NCBI GenBank assembly: GCA_937901625.1
Contig: CALDIE010000064.1
Coordinates: 1-18,611 of the forward strand
DNA from: an uncultured Lachnospiraceae bacterium
GTDB lineage: Bacteria; Bacillota; Clostridia; Lachnospirales; Lachnospiraceae
Direction of reading: 5' to 3'
DNA length: 18,611 bases
Shown here: positions 6,288 to 14,482 of the stretch, piece by piece
Layout of the letters: every line of letters begins with the position of its first letter
Position numbering within the stretch: the stretch's first letter is position 1
Notes under the pieces: generated by a model
What the model saw: only the letters and a program-made list of their open reading frames with translations
Database searches by the model: none
What the model was told of the DNA's origin: nothing
Program-made: the position numbers and the translations under genes

Positions 6288-7769
6288 ATGACAGGGATAT
6301 TTTCATATTTAGACAAAACAGAAGCCCGTTCCGAAGGCGGGTGGGATGAGAAGAAATGCTGGCTCGCAATCCAGAAATACATCTACACGAATCTTGATGC
6401 GGTTTATCCGTATAAGGACCGGACGACAGATAAGGCGGTGGATTATCTTACATATTGTATTTATGATGTATACCGTCGCGAACGTTATCAAAACCCTTCC
6501 TTAAGGAGTGTGCTGGCATTAATGGAAGAGGATCTGATCTATTCCAAAGAAAAGTATGGGGATCAGATTGGTTTTTTATTGGAATTTCTGGAAACGGATA
6601 CCAGAAAAAAGGCGTTGTCGAACATATCCATCAGAAGGGAATCCACACCGGAAGAAAAGCTCTTAGGACGTATTATCATGATTCGCAGACAGTACTTTCC
6701 GGAGGAAGAGGCGGGCAATCGACCGTCCTCAGTGGATACGGACGTCGAAAAGCCTACCGAACTGAAACAGTATCTGGATCGATATGTGATCGGGCAGGAG
6801 GATGCAAAGAAAGCCATCTGCTTAGCTGTGTACGGCCACGGAAAACGCTTAAGACATCCGAAACTTTCTTTTGCTCCGAATGTGGTTCTGCTGATCGGTC
6901 CTTCTGGGTGCGGCAAGACGGAGATCATGAGAAAGATCCGTGACATTACCAAATACCCGATGGTATTTACGGATGTATCCTCTCTGGGAGCCAGTCAGTT
7001 CCGCGGAAGACACAAAGAGGATCTTCTGATCGAACTGTGGATGGCGGCAGGGAAAAATCAGGAGCGCGCCGAGCAAGGTATAATTTTTATGGATGAATTT
7101 GATAAAGTCCTGATCCCGGCTATTTCGGAGCGCGGTGTCAATGTGCATGATGATGTTCAGTCCCAGTTGCTTACGATGCTTGAAGGAAGCGAAGTGGAAT
7201 TAAAGGTCGACGGACAGCCGATGCTGATGGATACATCTAAGATCCTCTTTGTTTTGGCAGGCGCGTTTCAGGGGATCGAAGAGTATATCCGTTCCGATCA
7301 GAAGAAGAGGATGACGATCCCGGGAAATATCGGATTTTCCGCGACACTCGAAACCGAGATGAACCTTGAATATATTCGTGAAAACATTAACCATGAAGTT
7401 TTGATGGACTACGGGATGAAGAGAGAGCTTGCCGGGAGGATCAGCAGCATCGTTGTATTGGAACGCCTGAAAAAGGAGGATCTGGTATCGATCCTTACGG
7501 AACCGGAGGACAGCCTTATCGAGCGCTATACCAGAGAGATGAAACACGCAAGTGAGGCGGATCTCGTATTTACGGACGGAGCGCTCGAAGCGGTGGCGGA
7601 GGAAGCGATCAAAACACCCGTAGGAGCCAGAGCGCTTCATTCCATATTAAGCAAAGTGATGCAGCCGGTACTGTATGAGGCGCCGGGGATCGATCACCTT
7701 CAGAGGGTTCTGATCACGGAGGAAACAATAAGGGAAGGTACAAAACCGACATATGAGAGATATCTTTAA
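6288..7769 (+). CDS. ClpX-like AAA+ ATPase without zinc finger, first of a tandem pair
   Basis: 493 aa. The C-terminal two thirds align by eye with ClpX from LKQYLDRYVIGQEDAKK onward. Walker A is GPSGCGKT (204-211), Walker B has Asp269-Glu270 (GIIFMDEFDK), and sensor-1, the arginine finger (AGRISS) and sensor-2 (GARALH) are present, so it should hydrolyse ATP. The ClpP-docking loop keeps IGF (348-350). Pore loop 1 is changed from GYVG to Phe238-Arg-Gly-Arg241. The usual N-terminal zinc domain is missing; about 165 mostly helical, charged and aromatic residues take its place. I see no ribosome binding site before the ATG, and the next in-frame ATG is 80 codons away. It overlaps the next clpX-like gene by 17 bases, implying coupled translation. 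Probably a specialised unfoldase or remodelling subunit; substrate unknown. Confidence 0.88.
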   Translation: MTGIFSYLDKTEARSEGGWDEKKCWLAIQKYIYTNLDAVYPYKDRTTDKAVDYLTYCIYDVYRRERYQNPSLRSVLALMEEDLIYSKEKYGDQIGFLLEFLETDTRKKALSNISIRRESTPEEKLLGRIIMIRRQYFPEEEAGNRPSSVDTDVEKPTELKQYLDRYVIGQEDAKKAICLAVYGHGKRLRHPKLSFAPNVVLLIGPSGCGKTEIMRKIRDITKYPMVFTDVSSLGASQFRGRHKEDLLIELWMAAGKNQERAEQGIIFMDEFDKVLIPAISERGVNVHDDVQSQLLTMLEGSEVELKVDGQPMLMDTSKILFVLAGAFQGIEEYIRSDQKKRMTIPGNIGFSATLETEMNLEYIRENINHEVLMDYGMKRELAGRISSIVVLERLKKEDLVSILTEPEDSLIERYTREMKHASEADLVFTDGALEAVAEEAIKTPVGARALHSILSKVMQPVLYEAPGIDHLQRVLITEETIREGTKPTYERYL

Positions 7770-9306
7770 TGTGTGTTCGGCACTGACATTCAGAGAATAT
7801 ATCGATGCCAGAATGAAGGAATATGAAAAGGACGGTTATTACTTTAAAAACAGACAGGCGTATTATGACTATCTGTGTCTGATCATGCACTATCTGTATA
7901 AGACGCGTCCTCTATCGGAGCATACGATGGACAGTGTGATGAAGCTCCTGGGAGCATCTGTACGGATCGAGGGATACCGTACACCTTTCTGGCAGATCAT
8001 TCGTTCCACGAACGAAATATATCCGACGGATGATGAATTTTATCGCGGACGAAAGCTGGAAGATGTGATAGGCAACGGAGAGCTCGATGAGATTTTTTCC
8101 TTCTTTGAATACGAATTTATGAAGGAGCCGGACGAGGATAAGCGCGAGGCGCTTTTGGGGAGGCTGGCTGTCAGCAGAGGATGGTCTTACAAAAACAAGA
8201 TCGGTAATGTCCGGATGAACCGCTCGATCGCAAAAGAGAATACAAAGAGAAGGCAGGATCCGTTTGGCAAGGAAGTATATGAAGAATTCCTGAAAAAATA
8301 TACGCCGCAAAAGATCAAGGAATATCTGGATCGCTATGTGATCGGACAGGATGAAACCAAGATTCTTTTGGCTACGGCAGTCTATAATCATTATCTGCGT
8401 CTGGCTTACCCGGAAGAGAAGCTTTTAAAGACGAATGTTTTAATGATAGGGCCTTCCGGTTGCGGTAAGACCGAGCTCATACGAAGATTAAAGGAGATCG
8501 TACAGGTACCCGTGGTGATCACGGATTTCAGCGGTGTGGTGGCAACTCCCTGGAAAGGACGCAACAAGGAGGAAGCGCTCTTAAATCTGTATATAAAAGC
8601 CGGAAAAGATCTGGGGAAAGCGGAGCGGGGGATCGTTTTCTGCGATGAGTTCGACAAGGCTATACGTAACAGGAGCAATTCCAGAGAGGATATCAATATG
8701 GAATTGCAGGGACAGCTCCTCGGAATGATGGAGGGGACGAATCTGGACGTGCCTTATGAAAGACCGGACAGCGGTCGTGTCACCATTCATATGAATACGG
8801 AGAATATCCTCTTTATCTGTGCCGGCGCTTTTGAAGGGCTTGACAAGATCGCAATGAAAGATCAGATCCAGAAGGGGATCGGCTTTGGCAGCGCGATCGA
8901 TATGGAAAAGGAGTTTGAACTCACCGGAAAGAATTTAAAGATCGATTATCTGGTGGAGTACGGGATGAAGCAGGAGTTAGCCGGACGTCTTGGCGGGATT
9001 ACGGTATTAAAGAAACTTGACAGAGAGGCGCTCAGACAGGTATTGGTGGAAGTGGAAGACAGCATATTCTCGAAGTCTAAAAATGAGTTTCAGATCGAGG
9101 ATGATGTGCAGCTGACCTTTACGGATGATGCGGTGGACATCATCATTGATCGGGTGATGCAGATGGATATCGGGGCACGTGGATTAAATTCCGTGGTACA
9201 TGATATTCTCGCAAAACCATTGTATGAAGTGCCGTCCTTAGAGGGCGTCAGAGAAGTTGTGATCACCGGCCGATCAATACTGGATAATGAACCTTGTTAC
9301 CGGTAG
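7753..9306 (+). CDS. ClpX-like AAA+ ATPase without zinc finger, second of a tandem pair
   Basis: 517 aa, starting inside the end of the preceding paralogue. The AAA+ part begins near IKEYLDRYVIGQDETK. Walker A is GPSGCGKT (233-240), Walker B has Asp298-Glu299 (GIVFCDEFDK), and arginine finger (AGRLGG) and sensor-2 (GARGLN) are intact. The ClpP-docking loop is GIGFG, with IGF at 376-378, close to canonical ClpX. Pore loop 1 is Trp267-Lys-Gly-Arg270 in place of GYVG, the same aromatic-basic-Gly-Arg pattern as its neighbour. The N-terminal 190 residues have no zinc cysteines. They resemble the neighbour's N-domain weakly, for example AYYDYLCLIMHYLYKT against AVDYLTYCIYDVYRRE, suggesting an old duplication and possibly a mixed hexamer. 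GGGAAGG at about 7733-7739 can serve as ribosome binding site. Confidence 0.88.
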   Translation: MRDIFNVCSALTFREYIDARMKEYEKDGYYFKNRQAYYDYLCLIMHYLYKTRPLSEHTMDSVMKLLGASVRIEGYRTPFWQIIRSTNEIYPTDDEFYRGRKLEDVIGNGELDEIFSFFEYEFMKEPDEDKREALLGRLAVSRGWSYKNKIGNVRMNRSIAKENTKRRQDPFGKEVYEEFLKKYTPQKIKEYLDRYVIGQDETKILLATAVYNHYLRLAYPEEKLLKTNVLMIGPSGCGKTELIRRLKEIVQVPVVITDFSGVVATPWKGRNKEEALLNLYIKAGKDLGKAERGIVFCDEFDKAIRNRSNSREDINMELQGQLLGMMEGTNLDVPYERPDSGRVTIHMNTENILFICAGAFEGLDKIAMKDQIQKGIGFGSAIDMEKEFELTGKNLKIDYLVEYGMKQELAGRLGGITVLKKLDREALRQVLVEVEDSIFSKSKNEFQIEDDVQLTFTDDAVDIIIDRVMQMDIGARGLNSVVHDILAKPLYEVPSLEGVREVVITGRSILDNEPCYR

Positions 9307-9363
9307 CAGGAGGGCTGTGTATCTTTATTTAGGGAGAATGGTTGTTGAAAGGAGAAAGTTTTT

Positions 9364-9567
9364 ATGGAGAAAAAGGAGAGAGTATCGGTTTCGGTACACG
9401 GCGGCGTGGACGGAAAGCTGGAGAAAAAGGTGCCTGAGGAGACAAAACGTCTTGACAACGGATTGGATCTGCCCATCGATGGCAAGACTCCGGAAGAAAA
9501 AAAGCCGGTGAATGTACCCATGAACGGAGGTGTTGGGGGCGCAAGGGGAGTAAAAAAGAAAGATTAA
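9364..9567 (+). CDS. Small lysine/glycine-rich protein of unknown function
   Basis: 67 aa, not recognised. AAAGGAG at about 9349-9355 precedes the ATG with acceptable spacing, and it sits between the clpX-like pair and the MATE gene on the same strand, which supports translation. The sequence is very polar with no membrane segment or cysteine. It contains an internal echo: VSVSVHGGVDGK near the start and VNVPMNGGVGGA near the end, with LDLPIDGKTPEE between. It ends in KKKD. It could be an adaptor, a substrate of the neighbouring ATPases or a disordered peptide; nothing in the sequence decides. Confidence 0.5.
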   Translation: MEKKERVSVSVHGGVDGKLEKKVPEETKRLDNGLDLPIDGKTPEEKKPVNVPMNGGVGGARGVKKKD

Positions 9568-9586
9568 CAGGAGCAGTAACGACAAA

Positions 9587-11059
9587 ATGACAGAGAAACA
9601 AAAGAAAGAAAGAGAAGACAAAGAGCCAAAAGAGAGGGTGAACGGGGAAAACGCCTTAACAGAAGAGAACACGGAACAGGTGAAGGAAAATAAGATGGGG
9701 GTCATGCCGATGAACAAACTTTTGGTCAGCATGGCACTCCCTATGGTTGTCTCAATGTTGGTGCAGGCGTTTTATAACATTGTAGACAGCCTTTTTGTTG
9801 CAAGGATCAAAGACGGTGTGGAAGGGGCGTCTTCCGGAACGGCTGCTTTGGTGGCGGTAGGTATGGCGTTTCCGTTTCAAACGCTTTTGATCGCCTTTTC
9901 GACGGGGACCTGTGTCGGAGTAAACGCGATCCTTTCAAAAGCATTGGGAGAAAAGGATAAAGAAACGGCGCAAAAGGTGGCAAATCACGGTATGTTTCTG
10001 GCGGTTTGCAACTACATCCTGTTTTTGATCATCGGACTGTTCTTTGCAAGACCCTTGATCGCTTCGCAAAAAGGAACAGGGCTGGCACTGGAATACGGAA
10101 CACAGTATCTGTCCATCGTATGTATAGGATCGGCCGGAATCTTTTTCCAGATGATGAATGAACGCCTTTTGCAATCAACCGGAAAGACGATCTATACCAT
10201 GTATACCCAGCTGACGGGTGCGATCATCAATATCATTCTGGACCCGATCCTGATCTTCGGATATTGCGGATTCCCGGAGATGAAGGTGGCCGGAGCGGCA
10301 GTTGCAACGATCATCGGTCAGATATGCGCGGGAATCCTGGCGATCATATTAAATCATCGGTATAATGACGAGGTAAAGGTTAAGCTGAAAGGATTTCGAC
10401 CTGATTTATTCATTGTTAAAAAGATCTATGCCATCGGTTTACCTTCGATCGTCATGCAGGCGATCGGTTCGGTGATGACTTTTTCCATGAACCGTATCCT
10501 GACCGGTCTGAACCCGGATTCCGTGGCTGTATTTACCGTATATTTCAAGCTTCAAAGTCTGTTCTTTATGCCGATTTTTGGACTTAATAACGGAATGGTG
10601 CCGATCCTGGCCTTTAACTATGGCGCAAGGAAGAAGAAACGTATGCTTTCAGTGATCAAGTTAACGATGATGTACGCGTTTGCGTTTATGTTCGTTGGAT
10701 TTTTGCTCTTTGAACTGATCCCGGAACAGCTCTTAAGGATCTTTGATACAGGGGAAGAGAGCCTGATCACACTCGGCGTACCGGCGCTTCGTATCATTGG
10801 AGTTCACTATCTGGCGGCGTGGTTTTGCATCATAGGAGGAACGGTTTTCCAGGCTCTCGGTAACGGGGTCTACAGTCTGATCGTATCCGTGGCCAGACAG
10901 CTGGTGATCCTCATCCCGGTGGCGTGGATACTGGGAAGAACGGTCGGTTTGCCCGGTATCTGGTGGTGTTTCCCGATCGCTGAAGTAATGTCACTGTGTG
11001 TTAATATTGTATTTCTAACGAAAATACACAGGAATGTGATAGCTCCGATCCCGGATTAA
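9587..11059 (+). CDS. MATE-family multidrug/metabolite efflux transporter
   Basis: An inner-membrane antiporter of the MATE family (MOP superfamily), normally 12 helices, exporting drugs or metabolites against Na+ or H+. The core begins with MNKLLVSMALPMVVSMLVQA and YNIVDSLFVARI, typical of the clostridial branch. Two homologous halves are visible, the second starting near KIYAIGLPSIVMQAIGSVM. The first 36 residues are a charged Glu/Lys extension. AGGAG at about 9569-9573 is rather far from ATG 9587, while GAAGGAAA is well placed for the in-frame ATG at 9695 (454 aa), so the true start may be 9695. It probably shares a transcript with the clpX-like pair, since no terminator lies between. Confidence 0.92.
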   Translation: MTEKQKKEREDKEPKERVNGENALTEENTEQVKENKMGVMPMNKLLVSMALPMVVSMLVQAFYNIVDSLFVARIKDGVEGASSGTAALVAVGMAFPFQTLLIAFSTGTCVGVNAILSKALGEKDKETAQKVANHGMFLAVCNYILFLIIGLFFARPLIASQKGTGLALEYGTQYLSIVCIGSAGIFFQMMNERLLQSTGKTIYTMYTQLTGAIINIILDPILIFGYCGFPEMKVAGAAVATIIGQICAGILAIILNHRYNDEVKVKLKGFRPDLFIVKKIYAIGLPSIVMQAIGSVMTFSMNRILTGLNPDSVAVFTVYFKLQSLFFMPIFGLNNGMVPILAFNYGARKKKRMLSVIKLTMMYAFAFMFVGFLLFELIPEQLLRIFDTGEESLITLGVPALRIIGVHYLAAWFCIIGGTVFQALGNGVYSLIVSVARQLVILIPVAWILGRTVGLPGIWWCFPIAEVMSLCVNIVFLTKIHRNVIAPIPD

Positions 11060-11067
11060 CAGGCAGT

Positions 11068-11098
11068 ACAGCGTTAAGTTTAACGGGACTGTTGTTTG
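11068..11098 (+). terminator. Weak hairpin after the MATE gene
   Basis: CGTTAA (11072-11077) and TTAACG (11080-11085) form a perfect palindrome with a 2-base centre. ACAG and CTGT flank it with an unpaired GGA, then a broken T-tract (TGTTTG). It may end the clpX-like/MATE transcript, but the T-tract is poor and overlaps the next -35 box. Confidence 0.35.
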
Positions 11099-11124
11099 AC
11101 AAGTAGAGATAACTTTGGTAGGAT
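11096..11124 (+). promoter_or_regulatory. Sigma-A promoter of the tRNA-Leu gene
   Basis: A consensus TTGACA (11096-11101) and TAGGAT (11119-11124) are separated by exactly 17 bases. Transcription should start near 11131, about 11 bases before the tRNA. Confidence 0.8.
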
Positions 11125-11141
11125 AATGCAGGATTTCGTCA

Positions 11142-11221
11142 GCGGGCATGGCGGAATTGGCAGACGCGCCAGATTTAGGTTCTGGTGGGAGACCGTGCAG
11201 GTTCAAGTCCTGTTGCCCGCA
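11142..11221 (+). tRNA. tRNA-Leu, anticodon UAG
   Basis: The acceptor stem is GCGGGCA (11142-11148) with TGCCCGC (11214-11220) and discriminator A at 11221. The anticodon stem is CCAGA/TCTGG with loop TTTAGGT, giving anticodon TAG (reads CUA). The T-arm contains GGTTCAAGTCC. A variable region between the anticodon and T arms fits a leucine tRNA. CCA is not encoded. It is a single-gene unit with its own promoter and terminator. Confidence 0.95.
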
Positions 11222-11222
11222 T

Positions 11223-11260
11223 AAAAACGGCTTTGGAAAGGAACTTCCAAAGCCGTTTTT
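11223..11260. terminator. Strong bidirectional intrinsic terminator
   Basis: A 16-bp perfect stem, AAAAACGGCTTTGGAA (11223-11238) with TTCCAAAGCCGTTTTT (11245-11260), surrounds a 6-base loop. T-runs exist on both strands, so it ends the tRNA transcript and also serves the convergent galT transcript. Confidence 0.93.
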
Positions 11261-11320
11261 CTTATACCTGTATATTTCTGTATAGACTTATTTTCGCGTT
11301 TATTATGTGCGCCACACGGA

Positions 11321-12850
11321 TCATACGCTTTCGATGAAACGAAGAAAGCCTTCTTTTCCGGCCTCATCGCGCTTATAGACACCTGCGCAGGCAATGATCT
11401 TTGCAAAGTAGTGCCCGATCTCATCTTCGACGATACGATCTAAGCGCTCTGCGAGTTCTTCAGGACGGATCTCCGATTCCGCTTCGGTGAAACGATGGAT
11501 CCAGCTATCTACCCAATCGGCGTGCTTTTCAAGGGTCTCATCCGAATGTATATCCTTATGGGAGAATATAGCATCCTTTAATTCCGCCATTTCCTTCTTT
11601 AATCTGGCGGGAAGAACGGCTAAGCCCATTACCTCGATCAGACCGATGTTTTCCTTTTTGATGTGATGGTATTCGTTGTGCGGATGATAGAGTCCCATAG
11701 GGCATTCCGGCGTCGTAATATTGTTCCTGAGTACCAGATCGATCTCAAAGAGGTCAGCGTTTCGCATGCGAACGATCGGTGTGATCGTATTGTGCGGAGT
11801 ATGATCTGTTTCGGCAAGGATCATAAGGGATTCATCGCTGTATCCGCGCCAGTTATTTAAGATCTTTTCGGACAGATCTGTAAGGCGTTTACAATCCGTT
11901 GACTGCAGGCGGATGACGGACATCGGCCACTTAAGGATCCCGGCGGTGACATCTTCATATCCCTTGAAGGTAACAAAGGTCTCAATTTCCGCTCTGGCCA
12001 TGGGGAAGACATAGCTTCCGCCCTGAAAATGGTCGTGGCTTAAGATAGATCCGCCAACGATCGGAAGATCCGCATTGGAACCGACGGTGTAGTGAGGGAA
12101 CTGTTTAACAAAGTCAAAAAGTTTAACAAAGGTACTGCGGTCGATCTTCATCGGTGTGTGCTTCTTGTTAAAGACGATGCAGTGCTCATTGTAATATACA
12201 TACGGGGAATACTGAAGATAGTATTCTTCTCCTCCCAGGGTGATGGGGATCACGCGGTGATTCTGTCTCGCGGGGTGGGAGATATGACCGGCATATCCCT
12301 CGTTTTCCAGACACAACAGGCAGCTGGGATAACCGGATTTCTTAGCCAGTCCGGCTTTTGCTATATCCCGCGGATCCTTTTCGGGTTTGGAAAGATTGAT
12401 CGTGATATCGATCGGACCGTACTCGGTATCGGTTACCCATTTTTCATCACGCCTGATCCGGTCTGTCCGGATGTAATTGGTAGCCTTGCTGAAATCATAA
12501 TAATAATCCGTTGCCTCCTTCGGGCTGTTGCCGTAATGCATTCGGAAAGCGGAGCGGACCGTGGAGGGAGGCGGGGTAAGCAGACCCATGATCTTTGTGT
12601 CAAAGAGATCGCGGTTTGTGATGGTATCTTCCGCCATCAGATCATTTTCGAGTGCATAAGCGATCATATCATCCAGGATCTCCTGCACGGGCCGGAAAGC
12701 GGAAGCAGCAGGATCGGAAACAAATGTATATTCCCGGATCTGAAACTCCTCCAGGAGGCGGTTGATCGTATAGATCTTATCTTCAGGGTTAACCAGTCCG
12801 TTTTGAAGACCGTAGCCTGTCAATTCGGTGATCAATGCTTCAATGTTCAT
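11321..12850 (-). CDS. galT: UDP-glucose--hexose-1-phosphate uridylyltransferase, Firmicutes type
   Basis: Leloir pathway enzyme: it exchanges galactose-1-phosphate with UDP-glucose to give glucose-1-phosphate and UDP-galactose. At 509 aa it belongs to the long Firmicutes form rather than the roughly 350-aa E. coli form. The active-site motif appears as SHDHFQGG, with His272-Asp-His274-Phe-Gln276. Other recognisable segments are GYPSCLLCLENEGYAGH and TPHNTITPIVRMR. AAAGGAC lies just before the ATG. It is the second gene after galK, with a 53-base gap, and ends before the bidirectional terminator next to tRNA-Leu. Confidence 0.95.
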   Translation of the reverse strand: MNIEALITELTGYGLQNGLVNPEDKIYTINRLLEEFQIREYTFVSDPAASAFRPVQEILDDMIAYALENDLMAEDTITNRDLFDTKIMGLLTPPPSTVRSAFRMHYGNSPKEATDYYYDFSKATNYIRTDRIRRDEKWVTDTEYGPIDITINLSKPEKDPRDIAKAGLAKKSGYPSCLLCLENEGYAGHISHPARQNHRVIPITLGGEEYYLQYSPYVYYNEHCIVFNKKHTPMKIDRSTFVKLFDFVKQFPHYTVGSNADLPIVGGSILSHDHFQGGSYVFPMARAEIETFVTFKGYEDVTAGILKWPMSVIRLQSTDCKRLTDLSEKILNNWRGYSDESLMILAETDHTPHNTITPIVRMRNADLFEIDLVLRNNITTPECPMGLYHPHNEYHHIKKENIGLIEVMGLAVLPARLKKEMAELKDAIFSHKDIHSDETLEKHADWVDSWIHRFTEAESEIRPEELAERLDRIVEDEIGHYFAKIIACAGVYKRDEAGKEGFLRFIESV

Positions 12851-12903
12851 ATTCGTCCTTTCTGTTCTTTAAGAACCGTCGATATTGTTCTGTTTACAGG
12901 GTG

Positions 12904-14187
12904 TCAATCGGTGACGGCTATTCCGCCGTACTTTCGGATCTCCAGGATACTGCAGGAGCCGGCTCCGAATACATCGTCCAGAGATTCTTTGTAAGCGTCC
13001 ACTTTCTTTTTGGGAACAAATGCCTGTATCGTACCGGCGAAACCGCCGCCATGTACACGAGCAGCACCTTCTCCGTCCAGAACGATTTCGCTGACGGCCA
13101 AGGCAACAGAGACATTCTGCGATGTGACATCTCTGGAAGTGTAGACATTCTGCAGGTATTTAAAGGAGGAATCGCCGGAGAGCCGAACGGTTTTTAAAAA
13201 ACCGTCGATATCTTTCTTATCAAGACAGGATACCTCTTTTTTCACTCTTTTATTTTCCTCATAGAAGTGGATGGCGCGTAATACGGCGCGGTCGCCAAAG
13301 GATTTTCTGAGATCGGGAATGCTCTTTTTAAATTCGTCTTCGTCAACCTCGTGCAATACTTCCTTTCCAAAGTGTGCCGCGACCTTCTTCATCTCTAAAG
13401 GCACAGCGGCATATTCGTCCGTAAGATCAGCGTGAGATCCTTTGGTGTCGGTGATGCAGAGAGGATAGCCAAAGGTCGCAAAATCACAATCCACCTTTTC
13501 TACGACGGGATCGGAAGGATCTGCAAAATCAATGTGGATCAGGCCGCCTACGGAGCAGGCCATCTGATCCATCAGGCCGCACGGCTTTCCGAAAAAGACA
13601 TTTTCTGCATATTGACCGATGATAGCGATCTCTATGGAAGTAGCTCTCCCGTCATTGTAAAGATGGGAGAGGATGGTGCCGATCAGTGTTTCAAAAGCGG
13701 CGGAAGAGGAAAGCCCGGCTCCGATCAGCACGTCGCTGGTTACGTAAGCGTCAAAGCCTCCGATGTTGTAACCGTGATCCTTCATTCCGGCACAGACACC
13801 TCTGATGAGGGCGGCCGTTGTTCCGTTCTCCTTTTCGGAAGGATCCAGGGAAGAAAGATCGATGGTGATCAAAGCGCCGCCGTCCGAGATCAGACGGATC
13901 GGTCCCCCGGGTATGGCCTTTGTAACGGCGATCGCGTCTTTATTGATGGAGGCAGCGATCACCTCACCGTGCTGGTGATCGGTATGGTTGCCTCCGACTT
14001 CGGTTCTTCCGGGAGCGGAGAAGATCCTGACATCTCCGTCACCGAAATATTCCTCAAAGAGATCGAGAGTGTGTATATAACGCTGCTTTTGATAGGAAAG
14101 GAGATCGCTCTCGACATAAATATCGATCAGGCGATCGTCGTAGATCCCGTTTTGTATTTCATCCTTTAATTGCGAAATAGTTTTCAT
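12904..14187 (-). CDS. galK: Galactokinase
   Basis: Galactokinase (GHMP family) phosphorylates galactose at C1 with ATP, feeding the adjacent galT. At 427 aa it is of the clostridial type. The galactose signature is APGRTEVGGNHTDHQHGE near the N-terminus, the phosphate-binding GHMP motif is IGAGLSSSAAFE, and the third conserved motif is ARVHGGGFAGTIQAF near the C-terminus. GGAGG lies 11 bases before the ATG at 14187. It is the first gene of the minus-strand galKT operon, divergent from the LacI-family gene, and its promoter carries two operator-like palindromes. Confidence 0.97.
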   Translation of the reverse strand: MKTISQLKDEIQNGIYDDRLIDIYVESDLLSYQKQRYIHTLDLFEEYFGDGDVRIFSAPGRTEVGGNHTDHQHGEVIAASINKDAIAVTKAIPGGPIRLISDGGALITIDLSSLDPSEKENGTTAALIRGVCAGMKDHGYNIGGFDAYVTSDVLIGAGLSSSAAFETLIGTILSHLYNDGRATSIEIAIIGQYAENVFFGKPCGLMDQMACSVGGLIHIDFADPSDPVVEKVDCDFATFGYPLCITDTKGSHADLTDEYAAVPLEMKKVAAHFGKEVLHEVDEDEFKKSIPDLRKSFGDRAVLRAIHFYEENKRVKKEVSCLDKKDIDGFLKTVRLSGDSSFKYLQNVYTSRDVTSQNVSVALAVSEIVLDGEGAARVHGGGFAGTIQAFVPKKKVDAYKESLDDVFGAGSCSILEIRKYGGIAVTD

Positions 14188-14238
14188 ATGTACTGATACC
14201 TCCGTGATTCGTTCTTATGCAGGTCATGCAATAAGAAA

Positions 14239-14251
14239 TGTTTAGTAAACA
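14239..14251. promoter_or_regulatory. Perfect GalR-type operator in the galK leader
   Basis: TGTTTAGTAAACA is a perfect 13-base odd palindrome. It lies downstream of the predicted galK start site and 52 bases upstream of the galK ATG. It is the best of four similar sites in this divergent intergenic region. Confidence 0.75.
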
Positions 14252-14293
14252 AACAGTGAAAACAAAGATCAACAACAACTTGTTTCATTCTTA

Positions 14294-14322
14294 TTTTTAC
14301 TCCTGTTTACTAAAAATGTCAA
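14294..14322 (-). promoter_or_regulatory. galKT promoter with operator inside the spacer
   Basis: On the minus strand, consensus TTGACA (14317-14322) and TAAAAA (14294-14299) are 17 bases apart. The spacer holds a second operator-like site, TGTTTACTAAAAA (14304-14316 on the plus strand), one mismatch from the perfect palindrome. A repressor bound here would block polymerase directly. Confidence 0.72.
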
Positions 14323-14382
14323 GAGAGCAAAATTGTGCAAAGTGACAGAAAATATTGACAAAAATCTTACATTTTAGAGATG

Positions 14383-14442
14383 TCGACAAAATAAAAAACA
14401 GGTGCTAGAATATTTACTAAACAAGCGACTGTTTACTAATGC
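14383..14442 (+). promoter_or_regulatory. Promoter of the LacI-family gene with two operators
   Basis: TCGACA (14383-14388) and TAGAAT (14406-14411) are 17 bases apart. TATTTACTAAACA (14411-14423) overlaps the -10 box and start point. A more degenerate TGTTTACTAATGC follows at 14430-14442. The arrangement predicts autorepression by the encoded regulator. Confidence 0.72.
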
Positions 14443-14482
14443 AAAAAAGGGAAAACTTAAGACAAGCGGAAAGAAGGTATGT

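Noticed and set aside
12092..12994. 300-codon plus-strand frame, and a 245-codon frame at 13432-14169
   Set aside because: Both are antisense shadows of galT and galK, whose catalytic motifs are unambiguous.
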